From: Akkermansiaceae bacterium
GTDB lineage: Bacteria > Verrucomicrobiota > Verrucomicrobiia > Verrucomicrobiales > Akkermansiaceae
DNA length: 51,499 nucleotides
Reading direction: 5' to 3'
NCBI GenBank assembly: GCA_022424905.1
Contig: JAKMGP010000330.1
Location: 1-51,499 of the forward strand
The position numbers and the translations under genes are program-made. The notes below the pieces were generated by a model that was not told the origin of the DNA, made no database searches, and was given only the letters and a program-made list of their open reading frames with translations. Shown piece by piece: positions 34,135-42,822 of this stretch (the first letter of the stretch is position 1; each line of letters opens with the position of its first letter).

Positions 34135-37100
34135 TTACTTAAAGCGAACCGAGAAAACGAGAAAAGCTCTCGTTTGTCCTTGCTCATCGATTTGGGTGGT
34201 GAAATCCCAACGATCGTCAAGATTGAGAGTTGCTGAGGAAAAATTTTGACCTGAGTATTGATTTGTTTCGCCAAGTGAAAGTTTGATTTGACTGGAGTTT
34301 TTGAGGAATCTTTGGATTACCGATTTATCCTTTTCACCATTCCTGCGACGGAGGGTTTCGAAAAGGTATTGAAGTGCCTTTCGCGAGGCGACTTCTTGAT
34401 TTGCTAGTTGTGCTGACAAGGTGCCGGTCGCTAAAAGAACCATGATTTCACTTTCGGGAAGCGGTGGGTCCGAGGTGAGGACTAGTTTAGGGTTTTGAAG
34501 AGTACCCGATACGTAAACCTGAACGAGGTAGGAACTGACTTTGGAGCTTCCTTTAAGATCTAGGTATGGATTGGCTGGTGAATCAGGGCGCAGGGTGATT
34601 GATCCTGACTGCACTTCTAGCTTGCTGAAAGGAAGGTCAGCAACAAGGTCTTCCGAAATTACAATGCCGGAGGTCGTAGGCGATCCTATCGTTCCTCCGA
34701 GCTTCAAATTTTGGCCGGTGATCTGGCCATCTATAAGATTACCGCGAATAAGGACGGGGTCTTCGGCGGTGATATCAATCTCAACGTTCCAGTCCATGAT
34801 TCCGGAGGGAGTTGAAATGATTTGATTATCTATTCTGGGGCTTTGCGAAAATGAGGGAAGGTTTGGTTTTGGTATTTCGGTTGTTCGAGGGACGCCAAAG
34901 GGAAGGATTTCGACATCCTTGTATATGAGGCTGTCAGCGATTTTGAGTGTCCCTGCGATTTTAGCCTTCGAATAGGGGCCTGCGATTGTGAGGCTAGGGT
35001 GGCCACGAAAATTTAAGTCCTCCGTGCGATAGAGAAGAATATCTTGTCCCTCTACACTAAGATCGAAGACAGGATCGAAATCAGCATCTCTTGAAGCTAG
35101 GTTAATGGTTCCTCCGATGGTCGCTTTGCCGCCAGATGCTATGATAGAGCTTTTATTAAATGATATGACGTCATTTGCGAGGGTGAGAATGATTCGTGAG
35201 TCACGGAATTCCGACCCGGGAGAATCATCAAGGCGCATTTTTTTGACACTTAAGTCGGCATTCCCTGAAAACTGTGGGTTGGAAATTGTTCCAATGGCTT
35301 TGATATTCACCTCTAAACTTCCCTGAACATCTTTGACTATAGGAACAAATGGCTGGACTTGGCCTAGATCGACTTCGGCATCCTTTATTTCAAGTAGGAA
35401 TTCTTTTTCAGGCTCTGATTCTGGAAGTCCCAACCATGTTTCTGGTTGTAGAGGTAGGTTTCCGGAGATTGTCATAAAGTTGGAAGTTCCGTTTTTTCCT
35501 GATCCATTGAAAGTGAGTTCTTGATTGGTGGTTTTAAGTGCTAAATTTAAACCAAAGTCCGGAAGGTTAGGCTGAAGGCTAGTATTCAGATTATTTGCGT
35601 TAATATTTCCGTTCAATCGAGGTTCCATGAGTGAGCCCGATAATCTTAGATCTAGATTAAGTGTGCCCATGATATTGGGAATGAAGGGGGTGAGCGGTTG
35701 GATGCGGCGGAGGTCCAGTTGGTCGTTTTTGACGGTTAGGGTAAGAGGTGAATCAAGCGGGATCATTTTTTGATTGAGCCATTTCCGGGGAAGAAATGGG
35801 AAGGTCCCATCTAATTTGAGTAATTGTCCTGCGGGATCTTTTGCTTCGACGCCTACCATAAGTTTCTGAGCGTCGGTTCGCAGATCAACTACCATTTCAG
35901 CAGGAGGGATTTGTGGCATAGTAGTTGATTTAAAACCTTTTAAGGAGATCGTTCCATTCAGTAATGGATTGGCGAAAGTGCCGCTAAGGTCAAAGTTTTC
36001 AGCATGAAGAATCCCGGAAAGTTCGGGTGGGACAGGAAAAAATGATGAGAGTCGTTCGAGGGTGAGAGGCTTAGATTTAATCTTCAAGGCGATTTCTTTT
36101 TCTGATTCTAAGATGTCATCCAGCGAGCGAGTTGAAAGAGGTGCTGGAAATTTTGCTTTAATGGTGAGAAGTTCTTCGTCTTTTTCAAAAACTTTAAAGT
36201 AGTCAACTCCAAGAGTGTCATTCGACCAGTTGAGTTTGGTCTCAGCGACTCCCTCAGGGGTCATTATTTTGAGGTGCTCAAACGCAATTTCATTGGGCCA
36301 GTTCCAGGTGATCGTCCCATTTGTGACGACTTGCGGAAAGTTGGGCGGATGGAAGCCCAACGCTAATAGGTCTGTTGAGCCTAAGTGCTGGGCCATTTTA
36401 AAATCACCCTTGGCTGTTGTGGTGAAATTTAGAGAGCCTTTAAGATTCTCATTGAGAATCGTCGCGTCATTGATCTCTGAGTAAACTTTCGCTTGGTAGG
36501 TTTGTGGATCAACCTGAAATTGAGCGCTGGCTCTCAGGTCACCAAGAGTTGAGGCAAAGACGCGAGCTTCTCGTGAATCGTAATGAAGTTCAGCACTAAT
36601 AGTAGGGAACTTGGGCCAATCAATGGTGAGATCTAGCTCGGCTGAGGAATCAAGAATTTGGCGGTCTAGCACCACAGTTCCCTCAGCTTTTATTCTATCA
36701 TCAATTGCGATATGAATATCGACTAGATTTTCAAAGGGCGAGAGGAGATCTGCTGTTCTTGCCTCAATTGAGGTGTGCGAGATTTCTTGATTTTTATACC
36801 TCAAGTCACAAGCCTCTAAGGCGAGCAAGCCAGTTGCGGTATCAATTTTGAGCTTTGTGATTTCGCCCGATGATTCAAGTTCGGGTTTTGCGAGATTGAG
36901 AAGACTAGGAATCGACAAGGAAGGCGATTTAAGTGAAATTCGGTAGGATGATTCTAAATCTGATTCCGCAAAGATTTCGCTGCCGGCGACTGAGATAGTC
37001 ATTGAAGCTGATTTCTCTGGTTTGAAGGATATATTTCGAACCGAAAGCTGTGGGTTAAAGGTAATTTGGTCGATGAAGATGCCCTCTCTATTCCAAGTTA

Positions 37101-37734
37101 GCAAGGACTCCGGATTGTAAATGTTACGGTCGAGATGGTCGCGTGATTGAAGATCCGAGATGAGATAGTAATTTTCACCCGCGGTATGAGTGAGGGATCC
37201 CAGAGAAACTTGGGTGATGTCATCGATTTCAACTTTAAGGTCGCTGATCGAGATTTTGGTCGGCTGGATGAATTTTTTGATAAGACCTAGGATCTCTGTG
37301 AGAGAGGTTTTGGGGCCGGAGGCCGGACCCTGAGTTCGGTCGCTTGAAAAGATTTCTGTTTTGGGCGCCTCTGGGTCGATGACAATATGAATCCGATTGA
37401 GGGCGATAGATTCGAGCTCCAAATCAATCAATGATCCAATTGACCATTCAACTTTGATTAAATCGGATTCAACGTGTTGGATGATTGATGTTCCGTTGAG
37501 GGAGATATCACGAACCGAGATTCCGGAGAGTGCTGAGCCCTCGAGTATGAAGTTTCCTGAAAGATCCTGAGTCTCCAATTGTTGTGAAATAATCTTTTCG
37601 AATCCCCAACGAAAACCGGGTCCGTTGACCCATGTCAGGAGGCCGACGATTAGAATGAAAGGGTAAAAAATACGCCTTCTCCAACGCCGATGGGGCACTG
37701 AAGGTTCTTTAGTTTTATCCTCAAGAGGTGACAT
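34135..37734 (-). CDS. tamB: TamB/DUF490 translocation and assembly module protein
   Basis: A 1199-residue protein with an N-terminal membrane anchor at about 22-40 and a long beta-rich periplasmic body of TamB/AsmA-type repeats. The C-terminal DUF490 signature is clear: QNLKLGGTIGSPTTSGIV, LEVQSGSITLRPDSPANPYLDL and LTSDPPLPESEIMVLLATGT. TamB-like proteins bridge the two membranes as a hydrophobic groove for phospholipid or protein transport. The stop lies 5 bp before the TamA-like gene. The body is somewhat shorter than the E. coli protein. Confidence 0.9.
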   Translation of the reverse strand: MSPLEDKTKEPSVPHRRWRRRIFYPFILIVGLLTWVNGPGFRWGFEKIISQQLETQDLSGNFILEGSALSGISVRDISLNGTSIIQHVESDLIKVEWSIGSLIDLELESIALNRIHIVIDPEAPKTEIFSSDRTQGPASGPKTSLTEILGLIKKFIQPTKISISDLKVEIDDITQVSLGSLTHTAGENYYLISDLQSRDHLDRNIYNPESLLTWNREGIFIDQITFNPQLSVRNISFKPEKSASMTISVAGSEIFAESDLESSYRISLKSPSLSIPSLLNLAKPELESSGEITKLKIDTATGLLALEACDLRYKNQEISHTSIEARTADLLSPFENLVDIHIAIDDRIKAEGTVVLDRQILDSSAELDLTIDWPKFPTISAELHYDSREARVFASTLGDLRASAQFQVDPQTYQAKVYSEINDATILNENLKGSLNFTTTAKGDFKMAQHLGSTDLLALGFHPPNFPQVVTNGTITWNWPNEIAFEHLKIMTPEGVAETKLNWSNDTLGVDYFKVFEKDEELLTIKAKFPAPLSTRSLDDILESEKEIALKIKSKPLTLERLSSFFPVPPELSGILHAENFDLSGTFANPLLNGTISLKGFKSTTMPQIPPAEMVVDLRTDAQKLMVGVEAKDPAGQLLKLDGTFPFLPRKWLNQKMIPLDSPLTLTVKNDQLDLRRIQPLTPFIPNIMGTLNLDLRLSGSLMEPRLNGNINANNLNTSLQPNLPDFGLNLALKTTNQELTFNGSGKNGTSNFMTISGNLPLQPETWLGLPESEPEKEFLLEIKDAEVDLGQVQPFVPIVKDVQGSLEVNIKAIGTISNPQFSGNADLSVKKMRLDDSPGSEFRDSRIILTLANDVISFNKSSIIASGGKATIGGTINLASRDADFDPVFDLSVEGQDILLYRTEDLNFRGHPSLTIAGPYSKAKIAGTLKIADSLIYKDVEILPFGVPRTTEIPKPNLPSFSQSPRIDNQIISTPSGIMDWNVEIDITAEDPVLIRGNLIDGQITGQNLKLGGTIGSPTTSGIVISEDLVADLPFSKLEVQSGSITLRPDSPANPYLDLKGSSKVSSYLVQVYVSGTLQNPKLVLTSDPPLPESEIMVLLATGTLSAQLANQEVASRKALQYLFETLRRRNGEKDKSVIQRFLKNSSQIKLSLGETNQYSGQNFSSATLNLDDRWDFTTQIDEQGQTRAFLVFSVRFK

Positions 37735-37874
37735 TGTGCAGGAACTGTCTTTTTAAGACGATGATGCGACAATTTTCATCGCGTTTTTTTGCCCAATTGG
37801 TGGGAAAAGGCAACAAATGTCGATTTTCGGGGCGACACTGCAGTTGGGAAGATGCTGGGACCAGAGCCCTGAAG

Positions 37875-38780
37875 TTATTTGGCGAAGGCTTGGTAGGCCT
37901 TTTCGACGGAATCCTTTTTAAAAGTTCCGGTCTGCATCAAGAGGCCGTATTTCTGGGTGAGCGAATCGCCCTTCCTGAGAGTGTAATTACCGTTTCCCTT
38001 TTTGGTGAAGCTTTTTTCGCCAAAGGGGTTTGCGGTGAGAAGGCCATAGGTGCGGGCGTGCCAGAACGTGGGGTGATTATGGTTTGAAGGATGGTCCATC
38101 ATAGTAATTGTGACGTCTTTATGAGAGCTGTCGGGGCCGTAGTAGCTGACCCAGCGTGCGCGCTTGCCCCAGGCCTTCTTATCAGTCTGGCCCTCAGAAT
38201 TGGCGATGTGGCCTTTTGCAACCTTGCCTTCGTGCCGTAAGGTTGGGGAAACACGAAGGGCAAAGGAACCCTCCTTGGTGTCACCAAATTTCACTTCGGT
38301 CGCTGCAGTCAGGGTCGAGTGGACTTCGATCGCGAGTGATTTTTCACTGGGTTTACTGAAGTTGTAGGTCCGAGTTTCTTTAAGGAGCACTTCCTTGTCT
38401 TGCTGCCACTCAAGGCTGACTGAAAATGACCCATCTTTGCATTTCCCGAAGGATTTGTGAACAATGTTTGATTTGTGATCTTTTGAGTGCCAGAAATCGT
38501 GGCCGTTGACATCGCCGTGAGTGAACCAAAAAGAGCGATGGTGGGGGTGATCTGGTTGCTCACCCTCAACATTTTTTTTCATGGGGAAGTTTCGAGTGAG
38601 CCCAACTCCGGTGGGACCTACGAGAGGATAGAGGTAGGGTAGATGATGGTCGGTTCGGTATTCCGTGATCAGGGTGTCACCGTCAAAAAGCTTCAAGGAG
38701 GATTCGGTTTTTTCCTGACGAAAGCCGGCGAACGCGGATTGAGCGAGAAGGGCGGTGATTAGGAGAAAAGTCGATTTCAT
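37875..38780 (-). CDS. DUF6807 (PmoA-like) exported protein
   Basis: A 301-residue protein with a signal peptide (MKSTFLLITALLAQSAFA). The body matches DUF6807: DGDTLITEYRTDHHLPYLYPLVGPTG, DHPHHRSFWFTHGDVNGHDFW, MDHPSNHNHPTFWHARTYGLL and ANPFGEKSFTKKG. The family is frequent in Planctomycetes and Verrucomicrobia, where it occurs near sugar or sulfatase loci. Many members are labelled PmoA from methane monooxygenase annotation, which is not evidence for that role. The His-rich conserved parts suggest a metal or sugar-binding beta-sandwich. The ATG at 38780 starts the signal peptide; the frame to 38909 is not needed. Confidence 0.85.
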   Translation of the reverse strand: MKSTFLLITALLAQSAFAGFRQEKTESSLKLFDGDTLITEYRTDHHLPYLYPLVGPTGVGLTRNFPMKKNVEGEQPDHPHHRSFWFTHGDVNGHDFWHSKDHKSNIVHKSFGKCKDGSFSVSLEWQQDKEVLLKETRTYNFSKPSEKSLAIEVHSTLTAATEVKFGDTKEGSFALRVSPTLRHEGKVAKGHIANSEGQTDKKAWGKRARWVSYYGPDSSHKDVTITMMDHPSNHNHPTFWHARTYGLLTANPFGEKSFTKKGNGNYTLRKGDSLTQKYGLLMQTGTFKKDSVEKAYQAFAK

Positions 38781-38879
38781 AGCTGGACACCGATAATCTC
38801 TTTCGCACGAAAAATAAAGAAGGGAAATTGCGAGAATAATTGTGCGACAGTTTTTTCGAAATGTCAGATCAACAAGTTG

Positions 38880-39156
38880 ATGATGCAATTTAACGATGTG
38901 GTGGAGCAATATGGCAGGACTTTGTATCGCTTTAGCCTCATCTTAACTAAGAAGCCCGACCGAGCGGCGGATTTTGTCCGGCAGGCTTTCGTGAGCATAG
39001 CGCGCGGGAGGCATCAGCTCAGAAATAGTGCCCATGCTAAGACTCTCTGAGTCCCTCGATTTTATGCAAAAGCTACCCTCAGAAAGGGTGTTCATGGTTA
39101 AAGGGCGAGCAATCGCTGAAAAATTGGGGGAGAAACGTTATTGTGAGATCATTTGA
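38880..39156 (+). pseudogene. Decayed ECF sigma factor gene (frameshifted, internally deleted)
   Basis: From ATG 38883 (or 38880) a 55-codon frame reads as sigma region 2: VEQYGRTLYRFSLILTKKPD, then RAADFVRQAFVSIARGRHQL, with an early TGA at 39048. In another frame from 39043 to 39156 there is a region-4-like piece: LDFMQKLPSERVFMV and RAIAEKLGEKR. The linker between regions 2 and 4 and the final helix-turn-helix end are missing or scrambled. ECF factors are normally about 170-190 residues. This is therefore a remnant, located between the DUF6807 gene (divergent) and ispG. A separate short frame at 38861 (MSDQQVDDA) may be its original N-terminus. Confidence 0.6.
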
Positions 39157-39166
39157 TAAACCTAAT

Positions 39167-39301
39167 ATGAGCACAATCTGGAAATGTGGGCGTTGCGGGC
39201 GGGACGTTTTTACCTTAGAAGTTTGCAGAACCCTATGGCACTTGAACTACGCTACTGCAAAAATCTCTTCAATTACTCACGTCGCGAATCGCGGGAGGTG
39301 A
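39167..39301 (+). CDS. Short zinc-ribbon-like ORF, possible gene remnant
   Basis: A 44-codon frame starts MSTIWKCGRCGRDVFTLEVC, with a CxxC zinc-knuckle pattern. It then continues into sequence that belongs to ispG in another frame. It starts 11 bp after the ECF remnant, on the same strand, and only the first about 20 residues look protein-like. I read it as the 5' end of a gene whose rest was lost at the ispG junction. It may not be expressed. Confidence 0.3.
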   Translation: MSTIWKCGRCGRDVFTLEVCRTLWHLNYATAKISSITHVANRGR

Positions 39302-41007
39302 CTGTTGGAAACGTAAAAGTGGGTGGCGGTAATCCCGTCGTGGTGCAATCGATGATCACCTCCGATACCCGTGATACCCAGGCCTGTGTTGAAGAGGTAC
39401 TTCAGCTAGCGGATGCGGGATGTGAGGTGGTTCGGATTACGGCCCAGACACGAAAGTATGCTGAAAATCTCGAGAATATCCGTAATGGAGTTCGCGCTGC
39501 TAATTGCGGGGTTCCCTTAGTCGCGGATATTCATTTTAAGCCGGATGCGGCCTTTGAGGCTGCGAAGTGGGTGGAAAAAGTACGGGTTAATCCGGGGAAT
39601 TACGCGGATAAGAAAAAGTTTGAGATCCGGGAGTATACCGATGAGCAATACGAAGAAGAGCTGAGGCGGATTCGGGAGGAATTCACACCGTTGATCACTC
39701 TTTGTAAAGACCTCGGTCGTGCGGTGAGAATCGGAACCAATCACGGTTCGCTCTCCGACCGTATCATGAATCGTTATGGTGACACTCCTCTTGGAATGGT
39801 GGAAAGCGCGCTGGAGTTTGCGCGGATCGCTCGGGACGAAAAATTTCATAATTTTGTTTTTTCGATGAAGGCTTCGAATCCAAAGGTTATGATTGAGGCT
39901 TATCGCCTGTTGGTGGCACGACTAGAAGCGGAAGGTTCCGATTGGAATTACCCCCTTCATTTAGGGGTGACGGAAGCAGGTGATGGTGAGGATGGCCGAA
40001 TTAAGAGTGCGATTGGCATTGGGAGTTTGCTGGCGGACGGAATCGGAGATACCATTCGCGTGAGTTTGACCGAAGACGCAGTGCATGAGGTTCCGGTGGC
40101 GAAGGCTTTGGTGAGAGCGATTCCGGAGGGCGGATGTGAGACTAGGGTGAAAGAAACTTGGAATTCTTTCGAATACGAGCGCCGCAAGAGCAAGGTTCAA
40201 CGTGTGGCCGGGTTGTCTTTGGGCGGCACGGAATTAATGCGGGTTTTCACTTCTCGTGAGAAGTGGGATTCGGTGGCTCACAAGATTGACCAGATGGGCG
40301 ATTTTAAGCCTGAAATTGTCAGCGAGGATTCAGGTGTAGTAGAGCTCGACCCCCGGGAAGACGAGGTAATCTTTGAAATTAATCGAGCGAATGAGTCGAG
40401 ATTGCTTACGGTAAAAGATGGTTTGGACCTTCCTACCATTTCTGCTTTCCGCCTATTGGCAGCAAAGGCTGACGCCCGGCATTCAATTCTGCTTAAGGAT
40501 ACCCTCGCTCCATCGAATAATGCGGCGGCTGATTTTCTTCCTACCTTGTTGAAGGCCTCGATGAATTTGGGTTCGTTGATTTGCGATGGAATTGGAGACG
40601 CGATTTTGGTGCAGGGCGAAGAAGCTCCAGGACAATCACTTCGACTTTCCTATAACATTCTTCAGGCGGCGGGGGCACGAATTTTTAAGACTGACTACGT
40701 AGCGTGCCCAAGCTGTGGACGCACCTTGTTTAATCTTCAAGAGACGACCCAGAAGATCCGTGAAGCGACCGGGCATTTGAAAGGAGTCCGAATTGCAGTC
40801 ATGGGATGTATTGTAAATGGGCCTGGAGAGATGGCGGACGCTGACTTTGGTTATGTCGGCGGAGCCCCGGGTAAAATTAATCTTTATGTCGGTAAGCAGG
40901 CCGTGAAATTTAATATCCCAGAAGGTGAAGCGGTTGAGAGGCTGCAGGATTTAATTCGTGAACATGGACGCTGGGTAGATGCGCCAGAACAAGTTGTCAA
41001 AGTTTAG
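39235..41007 (+). CDS. ispG: 4-hydroxy-3-methylbut-2-enyl diphosphate synthase, long form
   Basis: A 590-residue [4Fe-4S] enzyme that converts MEcPP to HMBPP, the penultimate step of the MEP isoprenoid pathway. The N-terminal TIM-barrel part is clear (VKVGGGNPVVVQSMITSDTRD; VRVNPGNYADKK; MVESALEFARIA). A large insert sits between the TIM barrel and the C-terminal cluster domain, as in plants, Chlamydia and PVC bacteria. The cluster Cys are C491 and C494 (YVACPSCGRTLFNLQE) and C525 (VMGCIVNGPGE). ATG 39235 gives MALELRYCKNLFNYSRRESREV, close to relatives; an ATG 51 bp upstream is in frame. clpS follows 3 bp later. Confidence 0.95.
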   Translation: MALELRYCKNLFNYSRRESREVTVGNVKVGGGNPVVVQSMITSDTRDTQACVEEVLQLADAGCEVVRITAQTRKYAENLENIRNGVRAANCGVPLVADIHFKPDAAFEAAKWVEKVRVNPGNYADKKKFEIREYTDEQYEEELRRIREEFTPLITLCKDLGRAVRIGTNHGSLSDRIMNRYGDTPLGMVESALEFARIARDEKFHNFVFSMKASNPKVMIEAYRLLVARLEAEGSDWNYPLHLGVTEAGDGEDGRIKSAIGIGSLLADGIGDTIRVSLTEDAVHEVPVAKALVRAIPEGGCETRVKETWNSFEYERRKSKVQRVAGLSLGGTELMRVFTSREKWDSVAHKIDQMGDFKPEIVSEDSGVVELDPREDEVIFEINRANESRLLTVKDGLDLPTISAFRLLAAKADARHSILLKDTLAPSNNAAADFLPTLLKASMNLGSLICDGIGDAILVQGEEAPGQSLRLSYNILQAAGARIFKTDYVACPSCGRTLFNLQETTQKIREATGHLKGVRIAVMGCIVNGPGEMADADFGYVGGAPGKINLYVGKQAVKFNIPEGEAVERLQDLIREHGRWVDAPEQVVKV

Positions 41008-41010
41008 GCC

Positions 41011-41301
41011 ATGAATGCGGTAGATGCCCCGGCTCACGAAGGCCAAACGAGGACTAAGAAAAAATCTGATAAGCCTTGGCAGGTGGTCGTCCTAGATGAT
41101 CCGGTTAACCTGATGGAGTATGTGAGTCGTGTCCTCACGAATATTTTTGGGTTCTCAACGGAGAAGGCGAAGGAGCTGATGATGGCGGTGCATCAAAAAG
41201 GAAGGGCCGTTGTTTGGGTTGGGAATCGCGAGAAAGCGGAAATGTATGTGAGCCAACTTCATAGCGCCCAACTGCATGCCACTCTTGATAGAGCAGAATG
41301 A
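41011..41301 (+). CDS. clpS: ATP-dependent Clp protease adaptor ClpS
   Basis: A 96-residue adaptor that delivers N-degron substrates to ClpA/ClpC-ClpP. The core is typical: WQVVVLDDPVNLMEYVSRVL at about 24-43, then a helix (FGFSTEKAKELMMAVHQKGRAVVW) and a final strand. The N-terminal 20 residues are charged and disordered, as usual. The DDPVN loop corresponds to the DDxxN that binds ClpA; the usual H-x-T/S follow-on is replaced by L-M-E. It lies between ispG and a DUF2017-like gene, and the stop overlaps the next start by 4 bp (ATGA). The Clp ATPase is not in the window. Confidence 0.92.
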   Translation: MNAVDAPAHEGQTRTKKKSDKPWQVVVLDDPVNLMEYVSRVLTNIFGFSTEKAKELMMAVHQKGRAVVWVGNREKAEMYVSQLHSAQLHATLDRAE

Positions 41302-41747
41302 CAGTAGGACCAACAGTTGCTGGTGGATTGAAATTAGTGCCCGAAACAGAGCATGATTGGATGCTTCTGGTCGGGATCGCGGGAGATAGTGATTCGGATT
41401 TGGCGGGAAGGCTTGCCGGATTGATGGATGAGGACTCGATGTGGGATGATATTGTGGCGCCTGAACTGGCCGAGGAATTTTCAAAACAGCGAATCAAGGT
41501 AGTGAAGGAGGTAATGAGGGCTAAGGAAGAGGATGGTGATATTCATATTTTGAAGGGGAGTGTTGATGTTTGGTATGGTGCCTTGAATCAGGCTCGGCTG
41601 GCCCTTGAGGACAAATACAAATTCGGGGCCCGTGAGGAAGTAGATCCAAAAATATTTGAAGATTCCTCAGTGCGCGCCGCTTACTTTCGCAACAACTTTT
41701 ATAGCCACGTTCAGGGCTTGTTGCTTCAGTATGTGATGGTTGATTAG
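41298..41747 (+). CDS. DUF2017-like protein coupled to ClpS
   Basis: A 149-residue helical acidic protein. The order clpS-DUF2017 is known from Actinobacteria, and the segment DDIVAPELAEEFSKQRIKVVKEVM is DUF2017-like, but similarity is judged by eye and could be limited. The function is unknown. The 4-bp overlap with clpS implies translational coupling, so a role with N-degron proteolysis is a reasonable inference. No signal peptide, metal motif or membrane segment is visible. Confidence 0.6.
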   Translation: MTVGPTVAGGLKLVPETEHDWMLLVGIAGDSDSDLAGRLAGLMDEDSMWDDIVAPELAEEFSKQRIKVVKEVMRAKEEDGDIHILKGSVDVWYGALNQARLALEDKYKFGAREEVDPKIFEDSSVRAAYFRNNFYSHVQGLLLQYVMVD

Positions 41748-41795
41748 AAAGCTGTCAGGGTAGCTCCAACCAGTCTGGCGATCTCATCACCATCC

Positions 41796-42791
41796 TTATT
41801 CGCCGAAAAGAGAGCGGGCTTCGGCCAGAGCTCTAGCTGATGTGATCTCAGTCATGCAGCGATGATCTAAGGGACACTTGTTTAGGAGGCAGCCGCTACA
41901 GGCAACGTGTTCGTGAATAACTTGGTGAATTTTGCCGAGAGGTCGTCGCCATTCCGGTTCGTTCGGGCCAAAGAAGACAAGAGAGGGTGTGCCTACGAAA
42001 GCAGCGAGATGTGGGATGGAGCTATCGCTTGCGATAAGCCCATGGCAGGTTGCTAGGAAATCGATTAGCTCAGTGCCTTCGCATGAGCAAACTTGCTTGC
42101 CGAGAGAGTTAGCAAGAGCGAGAGCGGGCTCTGGTCGATCAGGGTGCGGAATGATCGCGAGATCAAATTTGCCGGAGAACTCATTTGCTAATTCTGTGAA
42201 ACGATCAATTGGCCACTCGGCAGCATCTCCAAAATCGGATCCAGGTGAGATCGCAAGAATCGGAAGTTCTGGTGCCTGAGGTCTTGGTGGAGGAGCGAAA
42301 TAAGCAGCATGGAAAGGGTCAAATCCAAGTTTTTTGACAAAGTTGAGATAGCTCTGAACGCGATGTACGATGGGGCCTGACTTTTGGGCGACCCTTACAG
42401 ACTGAGTGAGATATCTGACAAGCTTTTCATTGGGGAAGCCTAAGCGATTTTTGATTCCAATTTTAGCAAATGCCTGAGCTGCGGAGTTATTCTCCCACGC
42501 AATCGTAGATTCAATGTTTAGATTAGAATCTCTGATTAAATTACTGATTTTCCGGGCAGAATCAGAGCGAGAATGCTCAACGACTCGACTGACTTCGTCA
42601 ACCTTGCGCCATAATGGAGCTGTTTCATGGTTAGCAACGACTGCAATCCGAACGGCTTGAATCCCTCGAACTGCAGGAATACTAAAACAGGTCTCCGCAA
42701 TAGAATCTGGTGAAGCGATTGCCAGGTAACCTTCGTTCAACTGGAGGTAAGGTCGGTCTTGGGAAAGCACGGCCTGAGACGTTTCGGGCAT
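41796..42791 (-). CDS. Glycosyltransferase family 9 (ADP-heptose:LPS heptosyltransferase-like)
   Basis: A 331-residue GT-B glycosyltransferase. The N-terminal motif GYLAIASPDSIAETCFSIPAVRGI matches the start of WaaF/WaaC-like proteins. The C-terminal half has LAISPGSDFGDAAEWPIDRF (nucleotide-sugar region), LIASDSSIPHLAAFVGTPSLVFFGP and a Cys cluster HVACSGCLLNKCPLDHRCM common in heptosyltransferases. It transfers heptose or another sugar to the LPS core on the cytoplasmic face. The ATG at 42791 was chosen because it precedes the motif; longer frames overlap the neighbouring gene. A CBM9-like gene ends 31 bp upstream on the same strand. Confidence 0.85.
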   Translation of the reverse strand: MPETSQAVLSQDRPYLQLNEGYLAIASPDSIAETCFSIPAVRGIQAVRIAVVANHETAPLWRKVDEVSRVVEHSRSDSARKISNLIRDSNLNIESTIAWENNSAAQAFAKIGIKNRLGFPNEKLVRYLTQSVRVAQKSGPIVHRVQSYLNFVKKLGFDPFHAAYFAPPPRPQAPELPILAISPGSDFGDAAEWPIDRFTELANEFSGKFDLAIIPHPDRPEPALALANSLGKQVCSCEGTELIDFLATCHGLIASDSSIPHLAAFVGTPSLVFFGPNEPEWRRPLGKIHQVIHEHVACSGCLLNKCPLDHRCMTEITSARALAEARSLFGE

Positions 42792-42822
42792 GTGGAAAAG
42801 ATAGGGGGGATGTGGTGAGATG

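Noticed and set aside
37757-37790. A hairpin with a plus-strand T run between tamB and the DUF6807 gene
   Set aside because: Both neighbours are on the minus strand and no plus-strand gene ends here, so it cannot serve as their terminator.
37875-38780. Methane monooxygenase subunit label (PmoA) for the DUF6807 protein
   Set aside because: There are no membrane helices or metal sites of PmoA; the label is an annotation artefact of the family.
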